Shown one piece after another: positions 9,275 through 16,803 of a DNA stretch of 32,469 nucleotides (its first letter is position 1; every line of letters starts with the position of its first letter). The DNA is from Aquificales bacterium. Lineage in GTDB: Bacteria > Aquificota > Aquificia > Aquificales > QOAS01. The stretch is from the NCBI GenBank assembly GCA_012962155.1, contig DTXZ01000012.1, positions 1 through 32,469 of the forward strand, read 5' to 3'. The position numbers and the translations under genes are program-made. The notes under the pieces are model-generated. The model ran no database searches, had not been told where the DNA came from, and was given only the letters and a program-made list of their open reading frames with translations.

Positions 9275-9980
9275 CGAGGGCATTGTATACGGCAAAAGTT
9301 ACCGCTACCGATGCGGTTTCAGCCCGAAGGGTAAAATTCCCTAAACTTACGGGAAGGAAACCTCTGTTTACCAAACTTTGGGCTTCCTCTTTTGAAAACC
9401 CTCCTTCGGGACCCACGATAATATTGGCCCCTTTGGAAGGGGTTTTAAATTTTAAAACTTTAAAAAGATTGTTATTTTCCTCCCTTTCAAAGGCAAACAA
9501 GTTTAAATATTCACCCTCGGGGTTTACATCTTCCAACCTAACCGGCGGTAGGATTTGAGGAAGATGGTGTCTTCCGCACTGCTTAAGACTTTCCCTCACT
9601 ATTCGGTTCCAGCGGGCAATTTTTTCCTCTATAACGGGAAGCTTTTGAAAACTCCTTTTGGAGATTACGGGAACTATTTGAGAAACCCCCACTTCGGTAG
9701 CCCTTTGAACTATTTCGTCAAAGGTGGAAACTTTTACGGGAACACATTGGTATAACCTTACAAAAGCTCTAGGAATGTTGGGGGTAAGTTCCTTTACAAT
9801 TTCAAAAACCGCCCTTCTTTTTTCCAAAGAAACCAGCTTACACAGATAGGGTTTTAAACTTGCTTCCTCTAGGACCTCTACGATATCGCCTACTTTGACC
9901 CTTTTTACCTTTAGGTGGCGCAAGTCTTCTTCCACAACCGCTAAGGTAGGAGAGATGAGCCGACCTAAGAAACGTTCCAT
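9258..9980 (-). CDS. rsmE: 16S rRNA m3U1498 methyltransferase
   Basis: About 240 residues. An N-terminal PUA-like beta domain is followed by a SPOUT-fold catalytic domain with ATEVGVSQIVPV (about 94-105), the SAM-binding loop IIVGPEGGFSKEE (about 187-199) and the knot segment LGNFTLRAETASV. RsmE methylates N3 of U1498 in helix 44 of 16S rRNA in the 30S subunit. An in-frame TTG precedes the ATG by one codon; ATG at 9980 is preferred. No Shine-Dalgarno site is present; a TACCTT hexamer lies 11 bases upstream. It is divergent from korA. Confidence 0.93.
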   Translation of the reverse strand: MERFLGRLISPTLAVVEEDLRHLKVKRVKVGDIVEVLEEASLKPYLCKLVSLEKRRAVFEIVKELTPNIPRAFVRLYQCVPVKVSTFDEIVQRATEVGVSQIVPVISKRSFQKLPVIEEKIARWNRIVRESLKQCGRHHLPQILPPVRLEDVNPEGEYLNLFAFEREENNNLFKVLKFKTPSKGANIIVGPEGGFSKEEAQSLVNRGFLPVSLGNFTLRAETASVAVTFAVYNALATSDK

Positions 9981-9997
9981 CAAAACTTCTAAAGGTA

Positions 9998-10026
9998 TTG
10001 AAATTTATACCCAAAATGTGTAAAGT
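9998..10026 (+). promoter_or_regulatory. Probable korA promoter
   Basis: TTGAAA (9998-10003), a 17-base spacer, and TAAAGT (10021-10026). This gives a leader of about 85-90 bases before korA, much longer than for most genes in the window and containing the hairpins described at 10066-10113. Confidence 0.5.
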
Positions 10027-10065
10027 GGTTAAAAACCGTATTGGATTATGAGTTATAGCAGATTT

Positions 10066-10113
10066 CCCCCTTGGCGGGGGTTTTTTAAAATAGGCTAAAA
10101 CCCAAGGAGGTTT
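10066..10113 (+). promoter_or_regulatory. korA leader: terminator-like hairpin and SD hairpin
   Basis: CCCCC (10066-10070) pairs with GGGGG (10076-10080) and is followed by six T residues (10081-10086), a terminator-like shape located before the gene. The Shine-Dalgarno site sits in the loop of a second small hairpin, AAACC (10098-10102)-CAAGGA-GGTTT (10109-10113). In addition CCCCCTTGG (10066-10074) can pair at 8 of 9 positions with CCAAGGAGG (10102-10110), which would open the first hairpin and mask the ribosome site. This arrangement suggests attenuation or translational control. Confidence 0.45.
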
Positions 10114-10120
10114 CTTAGAA

Positions 10121-12031
10121 ATGGCAAACGAAAGGTTTGACCTTGTAATCAAAGTTGGCGGAGAAGGTGGTGAAGGTGTTATCACCGCCGGAGACTTCTT
10201 GACCGAAACCGCCGCAAGGGCGGGCTATTGGGCTGTTAACTATAAGTCCTATCCCGCGGAAATTAAAGGTGGCTACGCCCAGTCCACCGTTAGGGTTTCT
10301 TCCGAAAGGGTATACTCTACCGGCGATAGCTTTGATATTCTCTGTGCCTTCAACGGTGAAGCGGTTGAAAAGAATATGGTATTCCTAAAAAGGGCCAAGG
10401 AAGAATCTAAACCCAAAGTGCTCGTTTACGACAGCACCGATTACCAACCGGTGGAAGAGCTTGAAAACGTAATATACTACCCCGTTCCCTTATCGGAATT
10501 GGCAAAAGACGTTATGAAAGCCTACATCACCAAAAACATCATCGCATTGGGTGTTCTATCCGAACTGTTTGAAATTCCCGAAAAGTCCATTAAAGATGCG
10601 ATAAAAGCCAAATTCATGAGAAAAGGTGAGCGTATCGTTGAAATGAACTATAAAGCTTTTGACCTCGGAAGACAATACGTAAGGGAAAACCTAAAAAAGG
10701 TAGACCCCTATAAATTCCCTGCACCCCAAGAACCTCAAGATGTTGTAATAATGGAAGGTAACCAAGCGGTTGCAAAAGGTTCCATTGCCGCTGGAGTTCA
10801 ATTCTATGCCGCCTACCCGATTACTCCCGCAACCACCGTTGGTAACTACATAGTAAATGACCTTATAAAGAGGGGAGGATGGCTCTATCAGGCGGAAGAC
10901 GAAATTTCCTCTCTCGGTATGGCATTGGGGGCCTCCTTTGCGGGTAAAAAGGCTATGACCGCCACTTCGGGACCAGGAATTTCTCTAATGAGCGAGTTTA
11001 TCTCCTACGCGGGTATTACCGAACTTCCTATAGTAATAGTTGACGTTCAAAGGGGGGGACCCGGAACGGGAATGCCCACCAAACACGAGCAGGCCGACCT
11101 ATTTATCTGCGCCTTTGGGGGACACGGTGACTTCCCTCGAGCAATTTTGGCGGCTACTACCGTTGAAGACAACTTCTATCTCGCCGTAGAAGCCTTTAAT
11201 TTGGCGGAAAAATATCAGATTCCCGTTTTCTTAATGACCGATGGAGCTCTGGCTATTAGGTCGGAGGTATTCCCCACCCCCAAAGTTGAGCAGAGGGAAG
11301 ACGGAAAGATTATTGTAAGGGGTCAAATCCCCTACGGGGTTGAGGAAATAGAAGTAGTAAACAGGTGGATCTATAACCCCGAAGAGGATAAAGAAGGAAG
11401 GTTTAAGTCCCCTACCGGTAGGTTCTTAAGATACAAAACTGACACTCCCGACGGTATAACACCTATGGCCATACCCGGTGACCCCAACGCTATACACGCG
11501 ATTACCGGTCTTGAAAGAACCGAAAATACCGACCCCAGGTTTACCCCCGAAATTAGGGTTAAACAGATGAACAAACGTTTTAGAAAGTTGCAAACCCTTC
11601 TTAGGGAAGATGCGGCTAGGTATTACAAAGACATGAGAATAGACAGCGATAACGCGGACGTTGCAATTATATCTTGGGGTCTAACCGCATCCATAGCGAG
11701 GGAAGCCGCTAAAAGACTGAGAGAACAAGGTTACACCGTAAACGAGTTTTATCCCCGACTTCTATGGCCTATAAAAGCGGAAGTTTTTGAAGAGTTTGCT
11801 TCCAAAGCTAAGAGGGTTATCGTTCCCGAAACCAATTACCACGGTCAGCTCGCCTTTATACTCAGGGCGACAACCAATTTGAAAGACTTAATTTCCTACG
11901 TAGCCTACAGGGGTGAGGCGTTTATTCCCAAGGAAATTGAAGACTTCGCAAAAATGGCAATCGAAAAAGACATTAAGAAAGGTTGGTTCACCCCTTCCGA
12001 CGTTTACGGTACTGTTGTAGGTGCCATTTAA
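10121..12031 (+). CDS. korA: 2-oxoglutarate:ferredoxin oxidoreductase, alpha (gamma-alpha fusion) subunit
   Basis: 636 residues. Residues 1-190 form the gamma-type domain (VGGEGGEGVITAGDFLTETA, SYPAEIKGGYAQ), and from about 205 the alpha domain follows with AYPITPATT (231-239), a QAEDEISSLGMALGASFAGK segment and TSGPGISLMSE. The fused gamma-alpha form with a separate short beta subunit is the two-subunit KorAB architecture. In autotrophs with the reductive TCA cycle this enzyme carboxylates succinyl-CoA to 2-oxoglutarate using reduced ferredoxin; in the opposite direction it is oxidative. Specificity for 2-oxoglutarate over other 2-oxoacids is inferred from family resemblance. It has a strong Shine-Dalgarno site (AAGGAGG) and is followed by korB after a 71-base gap. 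Confidence 0.92.
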   Translation: MANERFDLVIKVGGEGGEGVITAGDFLTETAARAGYWAVNYKSYPAEIKGGYAQSTVRVSSERVYSTGDSFDILCAFNGEAVEKNMVFLKRAKEESKPKVLVYDSTDYQPVEELENVIYYPVPLSELAKDVMKAYITKNIIALGVLSELFEIPEKSIKDAIKAKFMRKGERIVEMNYKAFDLGRQYVRENLKKVDPYKFPAPQEPQDVVIMEGNQAVAKGSIAAGVQFYAAYPITPATTVGNYIVNDLIKRGGWLYQAEDEISSLGMALGASFAGKKAMTATSGPGISLMSEFISYAGITELPIVIVDVQRGGPGTGMPTKHEQADLFICAFGGHGDFPRAILAATTVEDNFYLAVEAFNLAEKYQIPVFLMTDGALAIRSEVFPTPKVEQREDGKIIVRGQIPYGVEEIEVVNRWIYNPEEDKEGRFKSPTGRFLRYKTDTPDGITPMAIPGDPNAIHAITGLERTENTDPRFTPEIRVKQMNKRFRKLQTLLREDAARYYKDMRIDSDNADVAIISWGLTASIAREAAKRLREQGYTVNEFYPRLLWPIKAEVFEEFASKAKRVIVPETNYHGQLAFILRATTNLKDLISYVAYRGEAFIPKEIEDFAKMAIEKDIKKGWFTPSDVYGTVVGAI

Positions 12032-12053
12032 TGGTTTTGGACATAAATTTCTT

Positions 12054-12097
12054 CCCCTTTTTGGGGTTTTCTTTTTACAAAACCTAGAGGAGGTTTT
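12054..12097 (+). promoter_or_regulatory. korA-korB intercistronic hairpins with the SD in a stem-loop
   Basis: CCCC (12054-12057)-T5-GGGG (12063-12066) followed by a T-rich tract resembles a weak terminator between the two subunit genes. Directly downstream AAAACCT (12079-12085)-AGAGG-AGGTTTT (12091-12097) is a perfect 7-bp hairpin that holds the korB Shine-Dalgarno sequence in its loop and 3' arm, 5 bases before ATG. The design repeats that of korA. Confidence 0.45.
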
Positions 12098-12102
12098 TTA
12101 CC

Positions 12103-12993
12103 ATGGCCGTTTTAACCGCTAAAGATTATAGAAGCGAAGTAGAACCCACGTGGTGTGCGGGTTGCGGAGATTTCGGTGTTTTAAACGCGACCGCCAGAGC
12201 CTTGGCCGAACTTCAAAAAGATCCCGCCAAAGTGGTAGGTGTTTCCGGTATAGGATGCTCTTCCAGACTACCGCTCTTTTTAAAGGGTTACAACGCCCAT
12301 ACCCTCCACGGCAGGGCTATAACCTTTGCCATAGGTGTTAAGGTAGCCCGTCCCGACTTGGACGTTATCGTTTTCACCGGTGACGGGGATATGTTCTCCA
12401 TCGGAAGCGGACACAACCCCCACGTTGCCAGAAGGAATTTGGACATCACTATAATAATGATGGACAACAAGGTTTACGGTCTTACCAAAAACCAAATTTC
12501 CCCCACATCCCGGGATGGTCAATACGGTAGTTTGACACCTTATGGAAACATTGACGGGCACATTAACCCCATTATGTATATGCTAACCTTCGGGGCAACC
12601 TACGTAGCCCAAACCTATGCGGGTAACCTAAAACATATGACTAAAATAATAAAGGAAGCTATCTCCCATAAGGGACTATCCTTTGTCAACATAATTTCGC
12701 CTTGCCCTACGTTCAACAAGTTTGACAGCTACAAGTATTACAAAAACCACCTTATAGATATCAACGAAGACCTCGGGCACAACGAGATAGACAATTTCAA
12801 CAAAGCGATGGAAATGGCTATCCACTGGGATGACAACTACAGAGACCCCAACAATACCAAAGCCCACATAGGCGTTTACTACAAAGTAGAAAAACCCACC
12901 TACCACGATAGGGTTAAAGAGGTCCAAGAACGCCTCGGAAGGGAAGATAGCATTCAAAACCTCATTAACGTTTGCAAACCCAAAGCTATTTAA
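12103..12993 (+). CDS. korB: 2-oxoglutarate:ferredoxin oxidoreductase, beta subunit
   Basis: 296 residues. WCAGCGD (17-23) and SGIGCSSR (48-55), plus Cys in SPCPTF near residue 205, supply ligands typical of the proximal [4Fe-4S] cluster. The thiamine diphosphate site begins at GDGD (93-96), with DNKVYGLTKNQISPT at 121-135 closing the GDG...N motif. The beta subunit carries TPP and the cluster and passes electrons to ferredoxin; it works with KorA. The C-terminal extension with repeated HLIDINEDLGHNEIDNFNKA-like segments is typical of thermophile KorB. It is co-oriented with korA, and its own ribosome site is embedded in a hairpin. Confidence 0.93.
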   Translation: MAVLTAKDYRSEVEPTWCAGCGDFGVLNATARALAELQKDPAKVVGVSGIGCSSRLPLFLKGYNAHTLHGRAITFAIGVKVARPDLDVIVFTGDGDMFSIGSGHNPHVARRNLDITIIMMDNKVYGLTKNQISPTSRDGQYGSLTPYGNIDGHINPIMYMLTFGATYVAQTYAGNLKHMTKIIKEAISHKGLSFVNIISPCPTFNKFDSYKYYKNHLIDINEDLGHNEIDNFNKAMEMAIHWDDNYRDPNNTKAHIGVYYKVEKPTYHDRVKEVQERLGREDSIQNLINVCKPKAI

Positions 12994-13030
12994 CCCCTTT
13001 CGTTTTTCCCCTATATCCTTTTATCCTTTC

Positions 13031-13429
13031 ATGGGAGAGTATGTGGTAGACCTCAAGGGACTAAAGGGGCTAGCCCAAAATCTGGCAAAACAACTTAAGG
13101 GAAATGAGGTTATAGCACTAATAGGGGATTTGGGAACCGGGAAGACTACCTTTACCAAGTTTTTGGTTGAAGCCCTCAAACCGGAAGAGGGAACGGTGGT
13201 AAGGAGTCCAACCTTTGCGGTTTTAAACGAATACAAAACCAAAAAGGGAACCGTATATCACGCCGACCTCTATAGGGTGAAAAATTTTGACTTTACCGAC
13301 TACGTGGGTTCGGGAATCCTCATTGTTGAGTGGGCGGACTTAGACCCCTCCCTAGATGCGGACATAGTAATTCGCTTTCAATATGAAGGGGACAACCTAC
13401 GGAGAATAAAGCTAGAGAAAAAAAGTTAG
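13031..13429 (+). CDS. tsaE: tRNA t6A biosynthesis ATPase TsaE
   Basis: 132 residues with Walker A IGDLGTGKTT (31-40), SPTFAVLNEY, HADLYRV and VEWAD, the complete set of TsaE (YjeE) motifs. TsaE binds ATP and drives turnover of the TsaB-TsaD complex that transfers the threonylcarbamoyl group to A37 of ANN-decoding tRNAs in the cytoplasm. tsaC, which makes the threonylcarbamoyl-AMP donor, lies about 700 bases downstream on the same strand, separated by an opposite-strand gene. No Shine-Dalgarno site is visible; TATATC lies 13 bases before ATG. The stop overlaps the convergent gene at 13426 by 4 bases. Confidence 0.95.
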   Translation: MGEYVVDLKGLKGLAQNLAKQLKGNEVIALIGDLGTGKTTFTKFLVEALKPEEGTVVRSPTFAVLNEYKTKKGTVYHADLYRVKNFDFTDYVGSGILIVEWADLDPSLDADIVIRFQYEGDNLRRIKLEKKS

Positions 13430-14133
13430 TATACCGCTAAGAAGTTGTAGTTCGTGCAATCGTAAGGTTGATACTGCACCTTAGGAGATATCAGCCCCTC
13501 GTGGAGTAACCTAATGTAATCTCCTTTATCCCCGTAAAAGGTTACCCTTTTTATAAAACCGAGGCGGTAGGAGTTGTAAAGAATCTCCAATAAAAATAGA
13601 TCGGCGGGTTTTAGAGATTTGGAGACTCGGAAGTATATAGGCTTGTCGGCGGTTTTTAAAAATTTGGTCCAAGAGTTTATGAAGTCCTTTTTCAAGATAG
13701 TTTCCAGATTTTTGTAGGTTTGATAGGTATCCTCTCCCGAAAATTTTTTGTTAATCCACCATTCCGCATAGGCGTTATAAGAGGTTTCAACTTTTGCGGT
13801 TAAGACGGGATTTTTCTTAAAGAGTTGGTTAAAGCTTTTGGAGTGGAGGTTATAGGTAAAATATTTGTAGGGGGAACAATCTATCGGCGTTGCACTGCAA
13901 GAGGCGAGTTCCAAAAGGTTTATAGCCGGTTTTTCTAGACCGTAGGCGGTGTAGAGTTTTCCGTATTTGTAGTATTGCGATAGTTTGGTGTAAAGGTAGG
14001 GAGAGCAAATTGCCTTACCGCTTGTTTCGTAATCGGTAACCAAATCTTGAACAGTGTTTAGAAGCTCACTTAGACTCGCGGAAAATCCCAATCCCAATGA
14101 GATAAAGGTTAACAAAAAAAACTTTTTAGCCAT
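13426..14133 (-). CDS. Secreted protein of unknown function with four cysteines
   Basis: 235 residues starting with a good Sec signal peptide (MAKKFFLLTFISLGLGFSA, cleavage around residue 19). The mature part is rich in Tyr, Lys, Leu and Asn, with cysteines at about 43, 79, 86 and 227, which may form two disulfides in the periplasm. I recognise no family. It is inserted between tsaE (4-base convergent overlap) and tsaC (divergent, 16 bases between start codons). A TAAAAT hexamer on the minus strand ends 9 bases before ATG, with no Shine-Dalgarno site, consistent with its own leaderless transcript. Confidence 0.75.
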   Translation of the reverse strand: MAKKFFLLTFISLGLGFSASLSELLNTVQDLVTDYETSGKAICSPYLYTKLSQYYKYGKLYTAYGLEKPAINLLELASCSATPIDCSPYKYFTYNLHSKSFNQLFKKNPVLTAKVETSYNAYAEWWINKKFSGEDTYQTYKNLETILKKDFINSWTKFLKTADKPIYFRVSKSLKPADLFLLEILYNSYRLGFIKRVTFYGDKGDYIRLLHEGLISPKVQYQPYDCTNYNFLAVY

Positions 14134-14134
14134 T

Positions 14135-14148
14135 TAGAGTTTATTTTA
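14135..14148. promoter_or_regulatory. Overlapping divergent -10 elements between 13426 gene and tsaC
   Basis: Within only 16 bases between the two ATGs there are TAGAGT on the plus strand (14135-14140, 9 bases before tsaC) and TAAAAT on the minus strand (14148-14143, 9 bases before the secreted-protein gene). Any -35 elements would lie inside the coding regions. Confidence 0.4.
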
Positions 14149-14149
14149 A

Positions 14150-14770
14150 ATGCACCTTTTACCCGCAAAAGGAAGATATATTCCCCTAGGGATTGAGTTT
14201 CTGAAAAAGAATTTTCCCGTGGTGCTTCCCACCGATACCCTTTACGGTATATGTGCGGATGCCTTAACTCCCGAAGCGGTTGAAAAGGTTTACCACGCAA
14301 AGTGGAGAAATCCTTCCAAACCTCTTATCGTATTGGTTTATAGCCCTTTCCAAATAGAGGAGTTTTTCGGTATTAAACCCACCAAGGAGGTTTTGAATAT
14401 TCTGAACTATAAAAAGCCTATATCTTTACTTTTGCCCGTAAAGGGATTTGAATGGGTTTCCCGCGGAAGCGGGCTTATAGCTTTTAGATGGGTAAAAGAG
14501 GGTTTTATAAAAAAATTTTTGCAAACCTATAAAAGACCTTTGGTAGCCCCCAGTGCCAATTGGGAGGGGTTTCCGCCCGCCAAAGATATATTTCAGGCCT
14601 TTTTTTATTTTGGAAATTGGGTATCGGTTTACTACGACGGCGGGGTTTTGAAAGGTTTGCCCTCCGCCCTTTTAAAATTGGAGGGAAAAAAGGCTAAAAT
14701 TTTGAGAAGGGGAAACTTAAACGAGGAAGACTTTAAAAATCTAAAGGTAGAACCTCTTGAAGAGAAATAG
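14150..14770 (+). CDS. tsaC: Threonylcarbamoyl-AMP synthase TsaC (YrdC/Sua5 family)
   Basis: 206 residues of a single YrdC domain: PTDTLYG at 27-33, KPLIVLV (about 60-66), KPISLLLPV, and PSANWEG near 142-148 are the nucleotide and threonine/bicarbonate-binding motifs. No Sua5 C-terminal domain is present. It converts Thr, ATP and bicarbonate/CO2 to threonylcarbamoyl-AMP for t6A37 tRNA modification. The C-terminus overlaps the end of convergent murJ by 30 bases. No Shine-Dalgarno site is seen. Confidence 0.92.
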   Translation: MHLLPAKGRYIPLGIEFLKKNFPVVLPTDTLYGICADALTPEAVEKVYHAKWRNPSKPLIVLVYSPFQIEEFFGIKPTKEVLNILNYKKPISLLLPVKGFEWVSRGSGLIAFRWVKEGFIKKFLQTYKRPLVAPSANWEGFPPAKDIFQAFFYFGNWVSVYYDGGVLKGLPSALLKLEGKKAKILRRGNLNEEDFKNLKVEPLEEK

Positions 14771-16198
14771 GTAGACAAGGGCGGTAAAGAGGATAACCGC
14801 CGAGGTTAGTAACTTATCTGTAACTTCCTCCGTTAGGGCTAAAAAAAAGGCGGTAAGAGCCCATATAGGAATAAACCTTTTCAACCTCAACAAAGGGCGG
14901 ATAAAAATTCCGCAGGAACGGGAAACCCCGCATAGGGTAAAAAAGACTATCCAGGCACCGACCGAGTGGGCTAAGGCTATAACCCAACCTCCGAGGTTGA
15001 AAATCGCTATACCCACCGCGGGAATCGTTATTTCTACCAAGACCCAAAGTAGGGAGAGAAAAAAGGAGAGGTAAAACTTCCCCTTGGAATAAAAGATGTT
15101 GGAAACCAATCCGTAAAGTATAGAAGGTATAAGCCCCACCGAGTAGAGGGATAAGTATAGGGATACCTCCGAGGTGTCCGAAGGGGAAAATTCTCCCCTT
15201 TCGTAAACGAGGGAAACCGCCTCTTTGGAATAGAAAACAATCCCTATCATCGTGGGAATGGCAAAAAAGAGGGCTATCTCTCCACCTTTGATTAGGTATT
15301 TCTTTAGCGAAAACTCCAGATGGCGGAGGTCGGGAGAATAACTTTTACCGCTAAGGTAGGAAAGGCTTACCCGCGAAGAGGTGACACCTATAAGGGATAT
15401 GGGTAGTTGAAACAACCTAAAGGCATAGTTGAGATGGGAGAGGACTCCCCCGCCGCTCAGAGTCGCAAAAAAGGCCTCCGCCAAAGTGGAAATTTGCCCT
15501 ACCCCTGCGGAGAAGAAGGAGGGGACGATATTGACCAAAAACTTTTTAAGTTTGGGATGGAAACCGACTTTAGGAATAAAAAAAACCGCCTCCCTTTCGG
15601 CAAAGGGAAGGATAAAGGCTACTTGAAGTAAACCGCCGAGGATTACGCCGCAAACGAGGGAAGAAATCCCCCAAAGGGGGTAGAAAAAAAGGGTAAAAAG
15701 AATTACCGTTAGGTTGAAAACCGCGGAGGAAAAGTAACTTACGAAGAAGGCTTTTTTATACTGCAAAAGGGAGGAGTAAAAGGCATTTATCACCGCAAAG
15801 GGCAGGTAAAAAGCCATTATCCCGAGAAAGGTCTCCGCATTCTCTAAAAAATCTTCATTTTGAGTTCCCGTCAAAAATTTTACAATCCACTCGGAGAGAA
15901 AGGATATAAGCAGGGCTAGCGAAAGGGAGGAAACCGTTAGAAAAAACAGTAGATTTTCCACAAACTTTTTGTCAATTTCTTTACCGAGCATAGGAAGCAG
16001 AACTTTTTCCAAAGCCCCTTCACCTAGAACCCTTCTGAAAAGGTTGGGTATTTTCCAAGCTAAGAAGAAGGCGTCGGTAAGATAACTTGCACCGAAAAGG
16101 GATGCTATTAAAATTTCCCTAAAAAAGCCTAAAATTCGGCTAATTCCCACCGCAAGGGAAGAGGCTAAAAACCCCTTTGCAAAGGTGCGTTTAGGCAT
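14741..16198 (-). CDS. murJ: Lipid II flippase MurJ (MviN family)
   Basis: About 485 residues of highly hydrophobic sequence with roughly 14 membrane segments. The first conserved block (FLASSLAVGISRILGFFREI) and the loop FFLAWKIPNLFRRVLGEGAL match MurJ/MviN of the MOP exporter superfamily, which flips the peptidoglycan precursor lipid II across the inner membrane. An in-frame ATG at 16219 would add 7 residues (MVSYLAL), but the start MPKRTF at 16198 fits the family better and has TATCCT 11 bases upstream on the minus strand. Start-to-start distance to the divergent fumarase gene is 30 bases. The 3' end overlaps tsaC. Confidence 0.93.
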   Translation of the reverse strand: MPKRTFAKGFLASSLAVGISRILGFFREILIASLFGASYLTDAFFLAWKIPNLFRRVLGEGALEKVLLPMLGKEIDKKFVENLLFFLTVSSLSLALLISFLSEWIVKFLTGTQNEDFLENAETFLGIMAFYLPFAVINAFYSSLLQYKKAFFVSYFSSAVFNLTVILFTLFFYPLWGISSLVCGVILGGLLQVAFILPFAEREAVFFIPKVGFHPKLKKFLVNIVPSFFSAGVGQISTLAEAFFATLSGGGVLSHLNYAFRLFQLPISLIGVTSSRVSLSYLSGKSYSPDLRHLEFSLKKYLIKGGEIALFFAIPTMIGIVFYSKEAVSLVYERGEFSPSDTSEVSLYLSLYSVGLIPSILYGLVSNIFYSKGKFYLSFFLSLLWVLVEITIPAVGIAIFNLGGWVIALAHSVGAWIVFFTLCGVSRSCGIFIRPLLRLKRFIPIWALTAFFLALTEEVTDKLLTSAVILFTALVYLFLFKRFYL

Positions 16199-16228
16199 TA
16201 GTGCTAAGTAGGATACCATTTAGCTTTT

Positions 16229-16792
16229 ATGGCTAAAGAGATACGCCTAACCACCCCTTTAACGGAAGAGGTTATAAGCCAACTTAGGGCGGGTGACAAA
16301 GTCTTAATTACCGGTTACATATACACCGCACGGGACGCGGCCCACAAGCGCATGACCGAAGCTATAGCCCAAGGGAAACCCCTACCCTTTGATGTTAAAG
16401 GGCAGATAATCTACTACGTGGGACCTACACCCCCAAAACCGGGGGAGGTTATAGGTTCCGCGGGACCCACTACCTCTGCGAGGATGGATAGATATGTGGA
16501 ACACCTCTTGAAGTTGGGGCTTAAGGGAATGATAGGAAAGGGTTACAGGCAGCCGTTTGTTAAGGAACTCCTTAAAAAGTATAAGGCGGTATACTTTGCG
16601 GCGGTTGGAGGAGTGGCGGCGCTCTATAGGGAGAAAATAAAATCTTCGGAAGTTATAGCCTATGAAGATTTGGGGCCCGAAGCGGTTAGAAAACTCTATG
16701 TGGTGGATTTTCCCGTAGTTGTAGCCTACGACATTTACGGCGGCGATCTATTTGAGGAAGGAAGGAAGAAATTTGCCCAACTTGAAATTTAA
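16229..16792 (+). CDS. Class I fumarate hydratase, beta (C-terminal) subunit
   Basis: 187 residues matching the C-terminal domain of iron-sulfur class I fumarases, here as a separate subunit: TARDAAHKR at 33-41, GSAGPTTSARMD at 76-87, GMIGKG and AAVGGVAALY. The alpha subunit, which carries the [4Fe-4S] cluster cysteines, is not in the window. The complex interconverts fumarate and malate, a step of the reductive TCA cycle to which korAB also belongs. L-tartrate dehydratase beta is a related alternative, but metabolic context favours fumarase. There is no Shine-Dalgarno site; TACCAT ends 9 bases before ATG. It is followed by proS after 11 bases. Confidence 0.92.
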   Translation: MAKEIRLTTPLTEEVISQLRAGDKVLITGYIYTARDAAHKRMTEAIAQGKPLPFDVKGQIIYYVGPTPPKPGEVIGSAGPTTSARMDRYVEHLLKLGLKGMIGKGYRQPFVKELLKKYKAVYFAAVGGVAALYREKIKSSEVIAYEDLGPEAVRKLYVVDFPVVVAYDIYGGDLFEEGRKKFAQLEI

Positions 16793-16803
16793 TTAAAACC
16801 TTA

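Noticed and set aside
10121-12993. Pyruvate:ferredoxin oxidoreductase instead of 2-oxoglutarate:ferredoxin oxidoreductase
   Set aside because: The gamma-alpha fusion with a separate short beta and no ferredoxin-like delta subunit fits KorAB better, though specificity is not provable from sequence.
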